Shown one piece after another: positions 40,269-51,244 of a stretch of DNA of 64,000 nucleotides. Below the pieces are notes generated by a model. That model saw only the letters and a program-made list of their open reading frames with translations, was not told the DNA's origin and ran no database searches. Position 1 is the first letter of the stretch. Each line of letters starts with the position of its first letter. A program made the position numbers and the translations under genes. The DNA lies in assembly GCA_024867545.1 (NCBI GenBank), contig JANFNE010000027.1, positions 124,001 to 188,000 of the forward strand. Reading direction: 5' to 3'. Source of the stretch: Phytopythium helicoides. Lineage: Eukaryota > Oomycota > Peronosporomycetes > Pythiales > Pythiaceae.

Positions 40269-40747
40269 TCAACGCACCCGAATGATTCGTTTATCCGATC
40301 CACATCGCCTGGCGTCGCGCAGAGCGAGCCTAGCGCGCATAACGGAGCGATGGCACGTGGCGCGGTTGCGATTTCTGTGAAGTGCGCCGCGGGGACTCAT
40401 CTGGACGCTCGATAGTCGAGTCGGTCGAGTCATTCCGGGAGGGCTATCCACTGCTTGGTTCCTTGTCGGGGTTCACGGTCTGTTGGTGTGACCACGAAGG
40501 GTCTTCCGGCTGCGTTGGTGTGCGTGTTGAACCCCATCGGAACCGGCTGATCGACCTCGCGGGTATCTTTCGGCGTTGCTACGCCGTGGTTGGTACTGTT
40601 GAGTCTTTCAGAGAGGAAGAAGGAGAGGTGGCGAGTGGCTCTACGTCCATGTTGGAGCCAATATGGGAAGATATCGTGATGAGAAAGATTGAAGCGCGAG
40701 CATTCGGTGTATGAGTGCGAAGAATGGAGCAAGTCCTGGCCTGAAAT
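40269..40747. repeat. Dispersed repeat R, copy 3 (truncated, ~0.48 kb)
   Basis: Near-identical to 31930-32404 (copy 1) and then stops abruptly after CTGGCCTGAAATGG, where the sequence becomes unrelated and AT-richer. The truncation removes the simple-repeat-bearing 3' two thirds. Confidence 0.75.
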
Positions 40748-42542
40748 GGTGCTTGAAACGTTTGAGCTACTTAGTATTGGACCCCTTTGTGGTCGGCAAC
40801 AATAGGGTTGGAGAAAATAGTTAGTGTGGTGGTGACCAATGAGCTAAATAGGCATCTTCACTCGCAGAATGGCTTGGTATTCAGATCTTTCTTGGTGACA
40901 TGTAAAACATTGGAGTTTGTAGCGCACAATTGACATTCAAGCCACGCTATTGAGTGCCAGTAGATTGGTAGCTGGTGTTATTCCTGAGTGGTCAATTTGA
41001 AGGGTGCACAGTTATATTGGCTGATGTCCCGTCTTCATCCCTTCAGTGCATCGGATGTGAAGCGTCCTCCTTGACGTGATAAAGTTGAGCCAAGAATGCT
41101 CAGACAACGTAATTTGACATTATTCATTCGTGATTGATTAGAGAACCAGAGAAGTGTCGAGAAAGAGCTCAATCGAAATCAAATGAAGATTAGAGCACTA
41201 AGCAATCTGGGATTCCGATAAATTAGATGAAGGAACCACACAGTGCTTTAAAAAAGAGAAGTAATCGTCCGGTGAAAGAGCACGAGGTAACTCGAGCAGT
41301 GCGATCAACTTTACCGATTTGACCACTGTCACTACTGTAATGAACTTGACGCTGCATTCTAGTTGGTGATGCCTATGCCGATAGCCTGCTCATAAAGTCA
41401 AGAGTGGCATATCTGCTGTGTGTTATACTGTCTCTGCGGAGGAAATTCAAGCTTGGCATTAATTGCAACTGATTGAGTCGATCGTCGTTGAACTAAGCGA
41501 TTCGCACAGATATATGAGGTCGACAATCGCTCAAGATTAACATTTCCTCTGTCATCACAAACTGTGTAAGCTGTTTTGGACCTACTTGATCGCTCATCTT
41601 GCTATTCAGCTCTAGTTATCCGGATGAATTCAATCTGTCCCAATAGCTTTAGCTACAGAGTGCGACCTTTATGACAACATATTGTCGTTTCACAAAACGA
41701 GCGCAGTCAGTTCAATGTCACGTTCGGTTAATGTCTTGATCGAGAGAACTGAACTAGACCGCACCCAGCGAACCTGTGGGGAATTGTATCCTTCAAAGTG
41801 TATTAGTTGGAGCAATGTTAGCTGTCGCTCTTAGTGTTATAATGCAAATGTACAGTGGAAATGTTGAGAACCTGAGTAGCCAACGCTCATTGCGCGATAT
41901 CCACTAAGGATGATTCGACAATCGCCAATACTATCAGACGTGTAGTCTATAGTCAAGACAGTCCGATCCCAAAACATCAATTCGTCTTGCTAGGTCGCAA
42001 TCACTAGCAGCTCTGACCAACAAGTCCAGCCTGAACTGCGGTAGAGGCTCGAGCCTGTCAAGGGGCGTCCGTCATGCTTCCAACAAAATGTTACAGCAAA
42101 GCAGCAGCCTTCTCTCCCCACTCACCCACCTTACTTTATCATTCTCTCTAATAGGATGAGGACGAAGAGAAGACAAGAGCCACTACCTGGGAGGTACAGT
42201 GGTCACGTGTGGACCACTGCCATCGATGATTTATCCACGTGATCATTCGTGTACAGAACCACCCTCCCCCTCTGATGGCGAATGGTCGCAGTCCTGCGAT
42301 CCAGGCGACGAGACGCGCAGTCTGCTTCACTGTTCACTGTTCAGAGCTCCCAACGGAGCAGCAACAAGGAAAACGCACAGCACTGTTCAATAGTATACTT
42401 GAGTAAAAATGGTGGCACTCGTTGAGCATCTCACTCATGACAAATATCGGTGACGACCTCTACAATCTATTACAAAAACTTGACACTATGAAGACCAGAA
42501 GGTCCTAAGCACGCGCACAACGATACGAGGAGACGCTCGAGC
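40748..42542. other. AT-richer 1.8-kb gene-free stretch upstream of copy D
   Basis: Visibly richer in A+T than the flanking coding blocks up to about 42100, with stop codons in all frames. No gene, RNA or repeat recognised. It becomes GC-richer near 42160-42360. Confidence 0.45.
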
Positions 42543-45374
42543 ATGGCTGCGGCGCCACGCGTGACCAGCATGCGCTTCTTCCGCTACGGCTGCGACGAAC
42601 AGCACCACCCACTGTTCCAGACCAGCTACTCGCGGTGCGTCGGCTCGTTTCGAGCTAACTCTGGCCTCGCCAAGCGCTCTGTGGACTGAGCTACCGCAGC
42701 CAACAGCAGACTAACGCTCGTCACGATTGACACCTGCAGGAGCAACAGGATGCACGGGGTCAAGGTGCGGTGGACCCCCATGTCTCCACTGCAAGCCTCC
42801 TCGTCAAGACTTTGCTGACGCTGTGGGTTGCTTGGAGCAGATCCTGCGGTGCTTCCCTCACTGCTGTCCGGACCACGTGCCTCGGCGGTACTGCGGATGT
42901 TCACTACATTTGGTGGTCGCGTTCAACCGGCCGTTGACTCAAGAAGACGAACAGCAGTTAGTCGTGTGCGCGAGGTTCGAGGCTCCAACGGCTTCTGGTA
43001 TTATAAGAAGCAGCAAGTCGGACGGAGCTGCGAACACGGCAGTGTTGATGGATACTGGGACGATGACGAGGATCCCGGGCCATCTATCCAACGAAGAAGG
43101 AGCAAGCGGAGAGGAGGCTACTTCGGATCAAATGTGGGTCCGAGCGGTGAAGGAGAGCGAGAGGAGGCAGCAGCAGGTGCCACCGGTGCGAGATTTCCAT
43201 GGCAAGATACTTGTTGTTACCCATTGAACGCGAAGACTAATCGCACTTGAGTGCTTGTTGTGATGCAGAATGCAGTCGTGTTCTCGCTCAACAACCGCAG
43301 GTTCCCAAAGTGGATCTACAACTACGAGCGAGACGCGACTCGGCAGCAGCGAGACATGCAGCACTGTCTGCGCGCGTATGTTTTCCAACTGCACAATGCT
43401 CGAGCCGAGTACCTCGGAGACGCTCGCAGCCAGTTGGCGACTGTGGTGGCACACCTTGCCTCTCCCGGCTTTGTGTTGTATTCGTATCGTCGAGCGAGCT
43501 ACACTACCAAGCGACTTGATAAGGTCAATCCGATCGATCGATCTGCAGTGCCAAACCACTGCCTGTCGAATGTGGAAGGTTTGGATAGGGAGTTTGATGA
43601 CTTGCGACGGACTTGCGACTCAACCTCTGTATGTGAGAATCCGTTACCAGACTCGGAATCGAGTGTGGATATATCACTATATGAGGTTGAATTACCCCGT
43701 TCCAATCGCAAGTCTCTTCATCCCAACCCCGACATATCCGAGTCCACACGCTCCCAGCATTTATACCTTAATGAAGAACCACCAACCGACAGCGATTCTC
43801 CTGTCCTCTACAATCTACGGCTCGCTCAAACGCAAAGTACCCGAGAAAAGATGCAGCACCTCCACATTCTCTTCTTGTTCCTCGACTCGATTTCACTTCA
43901 CCGACTTCAAGCTCATGCCGAGACCTTGACGCGTACCATTGAAGACCGATGGGTGAAACCGTTGTTTGTGTCTGGTATGGACCCATCGATGTTCCAGACG
44001 AGCGTGTCCACGTTCTCAATGTCGACGTTTTTGGCCTGTCACTGCTCCTGTTCTTCATGTGATCATTTACTACAGACCAGAAGTCAGTGTCCACATGTGG
44101 TCATCGATTGTGTGGCAGCGGTGATGCAGGTGTTGAACCCTTTGTGGGTGTTCAAAGGTCTCGAGACGAGTCTAGGTGCAGGTACTGGACTTGGATGAGC
44201 AAGTCGCTCCACAACTCGCAAGGGGGTTGCCTCTTTGCGTCTGCTACCAGCATTTGAAAGAGCCATCGACGAGATATACGAGGCGCTAGCGTTCACTGTT
44301 GCACAGATGCGAGGGGTACAATCACAAGACCCACGCGACCCACACGATTCGTCAAGTGGATTACCAGTATACAAGCTCGTGGGCTCGTTGGTGGACGATG
44401 TGGTCTCCCACATCTTCCAGGACGCGTCACTAGCGACGATCATGCCTGCAGTTCTGGCCATTCTTCGCGGTGTGGATACTGGTGCACGTGATGATGCGTT
44501 GTATCGGAAGTTTGTAGCCCAAACCGTCGAGATGAGTGTCGTTGAGAGGAACAATCTCACGCGGAACGCGGTTCGACGTGATATCCCTGCTGACGATTCG
44601 TCAGCATTTCGCGCTAATCAAGATCCGTGGCGGCATCGTTGGCTCTTGAACACTCACAAATTCAAGAGAATTGACAATGAACGTCATCTCGACTCTCACA
44701 CAGATGCATTCGGTTCGTCGACGACGATACTTGGGCTCCTTGTCTTTCTGCATCGGTACCTGTGTGTCGATATCGCTCTCGAAGGGAGTCACTTGATGGT
44801 CACATCAGCTGTAGGTTTAGAAGGAAACGCGACAGAGTGGTCACGCTCGCACTCAGGGATGTCACTTGTACTAGATGGTCGTAGTCGGGTGTTCCGAGCG
44901 TTTCCGGACGGCGCTGCCACGATGGCCACACTTGAGTCGAGTGTCGAGTGGAAATGGGGAGACTACTGCGGTTGTGTGTCTGACGACCATCGCTCACTTG
45001 AGTTGGTTCTCTTTTGTTTCTGTGAGAATCCGAGCCGAAAGTCGAATGCCGAGCACGTCGATGATCTTGAGGAGGTTGTGCATGCAGCGGAGGTGGTACG
45101 CTTCGACGTTGGTATGACGCTACGGGTGTCAAAGGAAGAAGCTACGAAGCGTATCTGGGAGGATAGTGTCTTTCGTGAGCTCTCAGTTGCTGTTGCTGTC
45201 AGTCAGTCGAGGTGTGCGAGTGCGAGTGAGAGCAACGGCGATGGGTATGGTGATGGTGTCGACATCGGAGGTGATCTATCAGGGATGTCGTGCTTGAGTC
45301 GTGCCGAGTTCTTCAGTCGTCTTGAGTGGCGGTCCGTCTCGTCCTTCGACGCGACTTACAGTCGGATCGGTTGA
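42543..45374 (+). pseudogene. CPDH-WGDY family, copy D (in-frame stop in exon 4)
   Basis: Near-twin of copy C. Exons: 42543-42634, microexon 42740-42764, 42841-43185, 43269-45374; introns 105, 76 and 83 nt, with the same exon 1 protein. Exon 4 has exactly the same length as in C because a 1-bp insertion near 44184 is offset by a 1-bp deletion near 44206; between them the shifted frame reads a TGA at 44196-44198. If real, this truncates the protein after ~310 exon 4 codons and removes the WGDY block; if it is an assembly error, D would be an intact 855-residue protein. Nearly all of 43665-45110 matches C, while the linker (about 43525-43660) and the stretch 45121-45220 differ, suggesting gene conversion. 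Confidence 0.75.
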
Positions 45375-45685
45375 TAGCAGCGCTCCCAATTTCCAGTAGG
45401 TTTGGAAGTTCTCAAAACTCTACAATCAAAGGCACGTGCACATCCTACGCATGGTCTTGGGTTGCGATGAGTGATGTCCACTGCTATCTTCGTGGTGGTC
45501 AACCCGGTGCTCACGTCCTCGTCCAGTTCGCAATGTTCCCGCTCGCTGCCCATCCCGCGAGATCTTCGTCGAATGCGATTTTGCACTGATTTACCAAAAA
45601 GCCTTCTCTCCGTTCAGTATCGCCGCCACCTTCCCACACAAGTCAGTACAAAATATCAGCGCCCGCTCGCCTTCGCCCGCCGCCC
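45375..45685. other. Short gap between copies D and E
   Basis: The 311-bp tail-to-head spacer on the plus strand must contain the D 3' end and the promoter of E. No other feature seen. Confidence 0.45.
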
Positions 45686-48416
45686 ATGACGCCGCGCGTG
45701 GCCGCCATGCGCTTCTTCCGCTACGGCTGCAGCGAGCAGGACCACCCGCTGTTCCAGCGCGCGTACGCCCGGTGCGTCTCCCGCCGCCGCTTTTGCTCGT
45801 CGTCGCCCGTCGGATCGACGACCAACCAACTCGAAACACGTCGGTCGTCGTTGCGCTAACGCGTTCTGCGTGTCTCGCGCTCGTCATCCACCAGCAGCAA
45901 CAGGATGCACGGCACCAAGGTGCGGCGTTGCTCGGCTGCTCGACTGCTCGGCTGCTCGGCCGGTAGTTGCGACCGCGTTCGTCACCGCCACGACCGGGCT
46001 CTAACCTCTCGGTACCTTGGCGGCGGCAGATCCTGCGGTGCTTTCCGCACTGCTGTCCGGACCACGTGCCTCGCCGCTACTGCGGCTGCTCGCTGCACCT
46101 GGTGGTCGAGTTCGACGGACCGCTGCGGCCTGACCAAGAGCAGCAGGTGGTGGTCTGCGCACGCTTCGAGGCGCCGCAGATTTCGACGGTCGAGTGGCGG
46201 CGAGGAGCGAGCCAAGCGTCCAACTCGGCCGTGCTGCTGGAGGAAGGGTCGGTTGTCTCGCTGCCTCGGCATTTGGTCGCCGGGGAAGATGACGAGGCAA
46301 CAGACCAAATGTGGATTCGAGGCGTGAAGGAGAGCGAGCGCCGACAGGAAAAGGCGCCAAGGGTACGCCACTTTGGTTCGGATCCACCGAGTATAGCTGA
46401 GGTGTCCATTAACGATGGCGCTCTCGCCGCAACAGAATGCTGTCGTGTTTGCCCTCAACAACCGCAGGTTTCCCAGGTGGATTTACAACTACGAGCGTGA
46501 TGCAACCAAACAGCAGCGCGAGATGATGCACTGTCTCCGCGCGTACGTTTTCGTGCTGCAGGGCAATAGATTTGAAAATGCCGAGGGCAGGGGGTGTTTG
46601 GCGACGGTAGTGGCACACCTAGCATCGCCAGGTTTCATATTATTTTCCTATCGTCGAGCTCAAGAAGCCAACAGACGCGTGCAAAGTCATCAGGAGTCGC
46701 TGGAGCTTGCAACAGCAGCAAGTCCGCAAAGTGTCGCGGTTGCAAGCAACAAATCTGCATATTCATGGCGCAGTCCTTCAACAATAAACGCCATCGTTGA
46801 TTCTGATGGTGTCGAGGTAGACTATGGGAAAAGCAACGAGAGAACAACTGAGACTTCGTCAAGAAAACTCGACCATTCTTTTCGAGCTGCAAGTTCTCAA
46901 ATGCCCAGGCGTGCGCGTCTTACACGACCTATTGTCCCAACGTGGAAAGCTTCGTTGGCTTACGAGTATCGATTTGTTCGAGGGAGATCCAACGAGAAGT
47001 TGCAACATCTCCGGATCATCTACCTGCTCCTCGAATCGCTCTCTTCGAACTGGCTGCTTGCATTCGCTGACAGCTTGACAACATCTGTTCGGGACGAATG
47101 GCTTGCCCCAATATTTGCCGCTCTAGAACCGGCAGTGGTCGATAAGTATCTGTCCACCTTCTCACTAGCAACTGTCATCGCGCGTCTCAGTTGGTGCACT
47201 CTGGATCAAATCGATGTGAAGTGTCCTCCGGTGATTATTGAATGCGTGGATGCTGCAATGCGAGCGATGAACCCATCGTTTGTCCTGGAAGTGCTCCAGG
47301 CGGCAATGTTTGCAAGGGAATCTATTAGCGTCAACAGCTCTGAACTACTTGAAGTCTTCGCAGATTGTGTCGACCAAGTATATGAGGCGCTGAGCTTTGT
47401 CATTGTGCAAACTCAAGCCGTGACACTTGACTCGCACACCCACAGTATCAACAGCACAGCTTGTTGGGTCGTTTGTAGATACTGTCGTTGCATTCATTTG
47501 CCAAGAAGAGGCACTATCATCTGTACGGCAGATCGTTTTGGACATTCTGCGTGATGTGAACCTAGATGCTCGTGATATCTCGTTGTATCGTAAGGGTTTG
47601 GCCCAAGCAACTGAGCTGGTCATCACTCAAAACAAGAAGCATCGTTTAAAAAGTGAAAATGCATCGGGTAGCCCAAGTAATGGGTCGCCGCGTCTCGCTC
47701 AAGGGGTCGAAGGAGGGTGGTGGATGTTGAACACGGAGACATTTACGGCTACGGATCGACGAAGTTCCCAAACTGCTCCAGCGAAGGAAGGAGGATGGTC
47801 ACTTACAGCTCTTGAACTGTTGTTTTTCTTTCACCAGTGGCTATGCATCGACGTAAGTGTCAATGGGCCTAAATTGACAGTAGCATCCGTGTTGGCAGAG
47901 AACATCGTTGCAGACTCTGGCATGTCGCTCATACTCGACGGACGGCCACGTGTTTTTCGCGCGTTCCCGAACGGAATCGTCTCGATTGCAACTTCTGCAT
48001 CCGACCACGAGTGGGCGTGGGGCGACTACGTTGGCCAAGTTTCGGAAAATCAGCGCTCACTTGTGCTCGTTCTGTACTCTTTCAAGCTCCTGGAAATCGG
48101 CGAGCTCGAGATGAACGGTTCGGGTGAAGGCAGCATGGACGACACAACAGCTATCGAAGTCCATGAAATAAACGTCCGCGCCGGATTTGGTAGTGCTGAA
48201 GGGGCGGAAGAAGTCGAGTTGAGCGATGGGTTGGACAATCTCGTCGTCTCCGTCGAGGTCCACCGCGCAGTATGTCTGCAGCTTCCAGTCAAAGAGCTGC
48301 GCACAATTCCGTGTTCAAGACGCCAGGCGCTCTTCAGTCAGCTTGACTGGGCTCCGCTAATATCCTTCAGTGTCTCCTATGATCGGGTTCGGACGTCACA
48401 AATGCACACAAGTTGA
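45686..48416 (+). CDS. CPDH-WGDY family protein, copy E (one frame break)
   Basis: Function unknown. Exons: 45686-45771, microexon 45894-45918, 46030-46362, 46436-48416; introns 122, 111 and 73 nt. Exon 1 gives AAMRFFRYGCSEQDHPLFQR; the microexon gives SNRMHGTK; exon 3 keeps FPHCCPDHVPRRYCGCSLHL; exon 4 starts NAVVFALNNRRFPRWIYNYE. A frame change lies within about 47424-47470, in a short non-conserved loop before QLVGSFVDTVVAF. The end block LILDGRPRVFRAFPNGIVS...WAWGDYVG is intact. It is clearly diverged from C/D, so it is an older paralogue despite being only 311 bp from D. Confidence 0.77.
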
Positions 48417-48828
48417 TGTGATGTTCAAACGCATCGTGGCGAAGTAAGGAGCGATTGACGGGCGAGTCCAAGTATCATGTGGAGAAACGAGAATACCTCG
48501 TCAATATCACCAATATGGCGAAAACAAGGTCATTGATGGCAGCTTTTTTTTTTGCTCAATGTTTGGTTCTCGTTCGCACTGCACCACGAACGGCTCCAAC
48601 TACAAGTGTGCCTGCGGACAGGGATCAATCACAACTGCGATGAAATTTCGTGTTACTTGGTCTCCGAGACCACTTCGACCACTCTGGACTGCAACGCCAC
48701 TCCCTCCGCCACGAATACACATGTCGAGCACACCCCCGCAGGTCGTGCCGATGCCAGCGATGCAGATCACCACGCCTCCATTGCCATGTGATTGGCTGAA
48801 AGTCTCATGGTCTCACTTGTGATCCGCC
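48417..48828. other. Gap between copy E and the phosphatase gene
   Basis: About 410 bp; a T run lies near 48544-48552. The rest is presumably 3' UTR of E and the promoter of the phosphatase. Nothing else recognised. Confidence 0.45.
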
Positions 48829-49742
48829 ATGGACGCCGACGCCGAGCGCTGCGCCGCCGATGACGCCGTCGCCGAGGCCTCCGCGCGTCGTCCAAGCGCT
48901 CGCGGGTCTTCGCCTCGGCCATCTGTGGCTCGCCCTGCTGTCGATCAAGGCGGCGCGAGCTTCCGCAAGTTCCGCGAGCTGCTGATGGCCAAGCAGTTCG
49001 AGCAGAAAGACACGGCTCCCGTGGGTGCTGCGGGTGCGAATCCGTCGCGAATGAAGGCAAAAAGCTCACACAACTCGCCCTCAAGCAGGCACAGGTGCTG
49101 CCGAGGATCTTCATCGGCTCGTACGGCGCTGCAGGCAACGAGAAGGCGCTCAAGGCGGCCGGCATCACCCACGTGCTGTGCGCGTCCGGCTCGCTGCAGC
49201 TGCGGTAGGGCGCCAGAGCTGGTAGCTGCGCCGAGGAAACTTCATTGAGGTCGGCGTATGCAGGTTCCCCGACGCGTTCGAGTTCTTGCAGCTCTCAGTG
49301 GCCGATGTACCGAGTGAGAAGATCTCGGCGGTTTTCCCAGACGCGCTCAGCTTCATCGACCGGTGAGCGATTCGATCAGCGTTTGGTGAAGCTCCGTGAT
49401 TGACAAAACTGCTTGCTGATCGACAGAGCACTCGCAATCGGCGGGGGAGTGCTTGTGCACTGCTATATGGGTCGCTCGCGGTCGGCGACGCTCGTGATCG
49501 CGTACCTCATGGCGCGAAAGGCGCTTCCGTTGCGCGAGGCTCTCGCTTTAGTACGACGCGTTCGACCTCAGGCGAGGCCCAACACGGGTTTTTACCGAGA
49601 ACTAGTGGCCTATGAAGCCCAGCTGCGAGAGGCAGGGGTGATTTCGAGCTCGCAGTCTGCTGAGTCTGCTGAGTCTGCTGAGAGTGTGCTCGACAAAGCC
49701 GAATGCGTGGAGGCATCAGAAAGTGCTGACGAAGGCAAGTAG
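48829..49742 (+). CDS. Dual-specificity protein phosphatase, three exons
   Basis: Exons 48829-49204, 49264-49362 and 49427-49742, with introns of 59 and 64 nt (GTAGGG..CAG, GTGAGC..CAG). The phosphatase domain starts at QVLPRIFIGSYGAA and contains the DSP active site VHCYMGRSRSATLVIAYLM (HC-x5-R with Cys as nucleophile and the conserved Ser after Arg). The preceding substrate-loop Asp is in SVADVPSEK. The N-terminus is Ala/Arg/Ser-rich and the C-terminus has a repeated Ala-Glu-Ser run. Exon 1 needs a 1-nt frame correction near 49023, between KQFEQKDTAP and ANEGKKLTQLAL; no intron fits. Corrected length is ~263 residues. It dephosphorylates phospho-Tyr and/or phospho-Ser/Thr, substrate unknown. 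Confidence 0.82.
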
Positions 49743-49828
49743 AACCTCATCAAATGCGCGGGGTGAAACGGATGTGGGGCTGGAAAGATAAAAACAGCCT
49801 CAAGTCGCGCAGAAAGTAGAAAGTTGGG

Positions 49829-50293
49829 ATGGATGGTCGAAGGGTTCTTCATGGGAACATCACGCCAGAGGAGGACGAGGAAGTCGCAAGGGAGCGCGAG
49901 AGCACTGCTCCCATTGATGCTGGTGTTACCGGCGACCTAGAAGCTGACCACGCTGACTGCGAGATTATTCTGTCCCGCGAAGAGTTTGACGTGTTGCAGG
50001 CTTTCCACCGCATGATTCCGCTCCCGGCTCTCTCCTCTAGTATTTTGCGCGTGTACGTGGATGAGGACCTGCAGGTTCCGGACGACTCTGGGAGGAAGCG
50101 AACTGAAGCAAAACGGGCGGTGAATACAAACAATGAAGAGGTCCGTAGCTCGCCACTAGCGAGGCGGGTGAGCAGACGCCCCAGCGGGAACTTGAGATCG
50201 ACAAAGCCCCACGTTGAGATAGATCTGTCAATGCAAACACTTAAGCAAGATCAGAACCGAGCGACTGTCATCGCGACGAGGCCGTACGTGTAG
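49829..50293 (+). CDS. Small hypothetical protein
   Basis: A 154-residue reading frame starting at ATG 49829, 86 bp after the phosphatase stop. It has an acidic N-terminus (ITPEEDEEVARERE), a central segment with helix/strand potential (CEIILSREEFDVLQAFHRM) and a basic C-terminal half. I recognise no family. Amino-acid composition and codon use look coding, but support is limited to the open frame and its position between genes; it could also be an exon of a larger gene. Confidence 0.45.
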   Translation: MDGRRVLHGNITPEEDEEVARERESTAPIDAGVTGDLEADHADCEIILSREEFDVLQAFHRMIPLPALSSSILRVYVDEDLQVPDDSGRKRTEAKRAVNTNNEEVRSSPLARRVSRRPSGNLRSTKPHVEIDLSMQTLKQDQNRATVIATRPYV

Positions 50294-50599
50294 GATGAAG
50301 AAAGGCATGAGAATACGAGAAAAAAAAAAAATCAACCCTTCGTACCTTTAGATTGTGAATCGCGCTCAGTGCCTCAACACAATGAGATTCGTAGCTACTA
50401 CAGGAAACCTCAACCGAATTTCGACAGGTGCCAATACCCCCAAAAAACCGCTGCACCGATATTTGCTTTGGCGTATCCACTGCTTGCAGCCATACCGGAA
50501 TGGAGGCAACGCTCTATTCAACAAAGCTCTCGATGACAATCCAACTCGCTCTCATCCTTTGGACAAGCTTAAGTAGGCCCCATAGTTTCCTGCGCTTCG
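50294..50599. other. Gap after the small hypothetical gene
   Basis: An A run lies near 50321-50331. No gene recognised before the F/H duplication begins at about 50600. Confidence 0.4.
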
Positions 50600-51244
50600 C
50601 CAGATGACAGCAAACTGTGTCGATTTGCGCTAATTGGTACCTTTGAGACTTGATGCAAGGTCGAAGTCGACCAAGAGCAGTAGAATGAGTCTGTGAAATG
50701 AGCAATCTGTCGTGCTGCTGCTCCTATTGGTATTGTTGCGGTTGTCGCTCTTGACGGATCAGATCTTCCACAATGAAGCGAGCGCGTGCACAATAGAGAT
50801 CAGTTCGAGTCGTTGGGGATTCGATCTAGCGCCAAAAGCCGTCAACAGCGATGGCACAGAACAAGGTACAGCGCTGGAGGAGTGACTGCTGCTTCTTGTC
50901 CAGTTTGATCAACCCTGTACAATCGAGCAGTTGGCCCCAAGAGTATATTCCAGATCGTGTTGCAGCCAGCAGAGAGCAGTGAATGAGCTACGAGCTCTTC
51001 AGTTTCTCTTGACCGACCCGACCACCACTACCAACAGTGATCCAACTCGCCTTGTCAATCCGGAAACGATGGCTTTCGCTGCATATCAAACGCGTGGCTA
51101 CTGAGTGTTAAACAGATACATCACCAGCTCCCATTAACAATTCGACTGTTCCTTCCGTTAGCTCGTTTCCCCTCGACTTTGCAGGCGTAGGGTAGGTTCA
51201 AACCTTCGTAAAGAATTACCCCGAGATTGATGGAATCGTCGCCT

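Noticed and set aside
50790..50830. Possible tRNA T-loop sequence (GTTCGAGTC)
   Set aside because: No matching acceptor, D or anticodon arms are found around it, and the duplicated copy near 56590 has changed bases.
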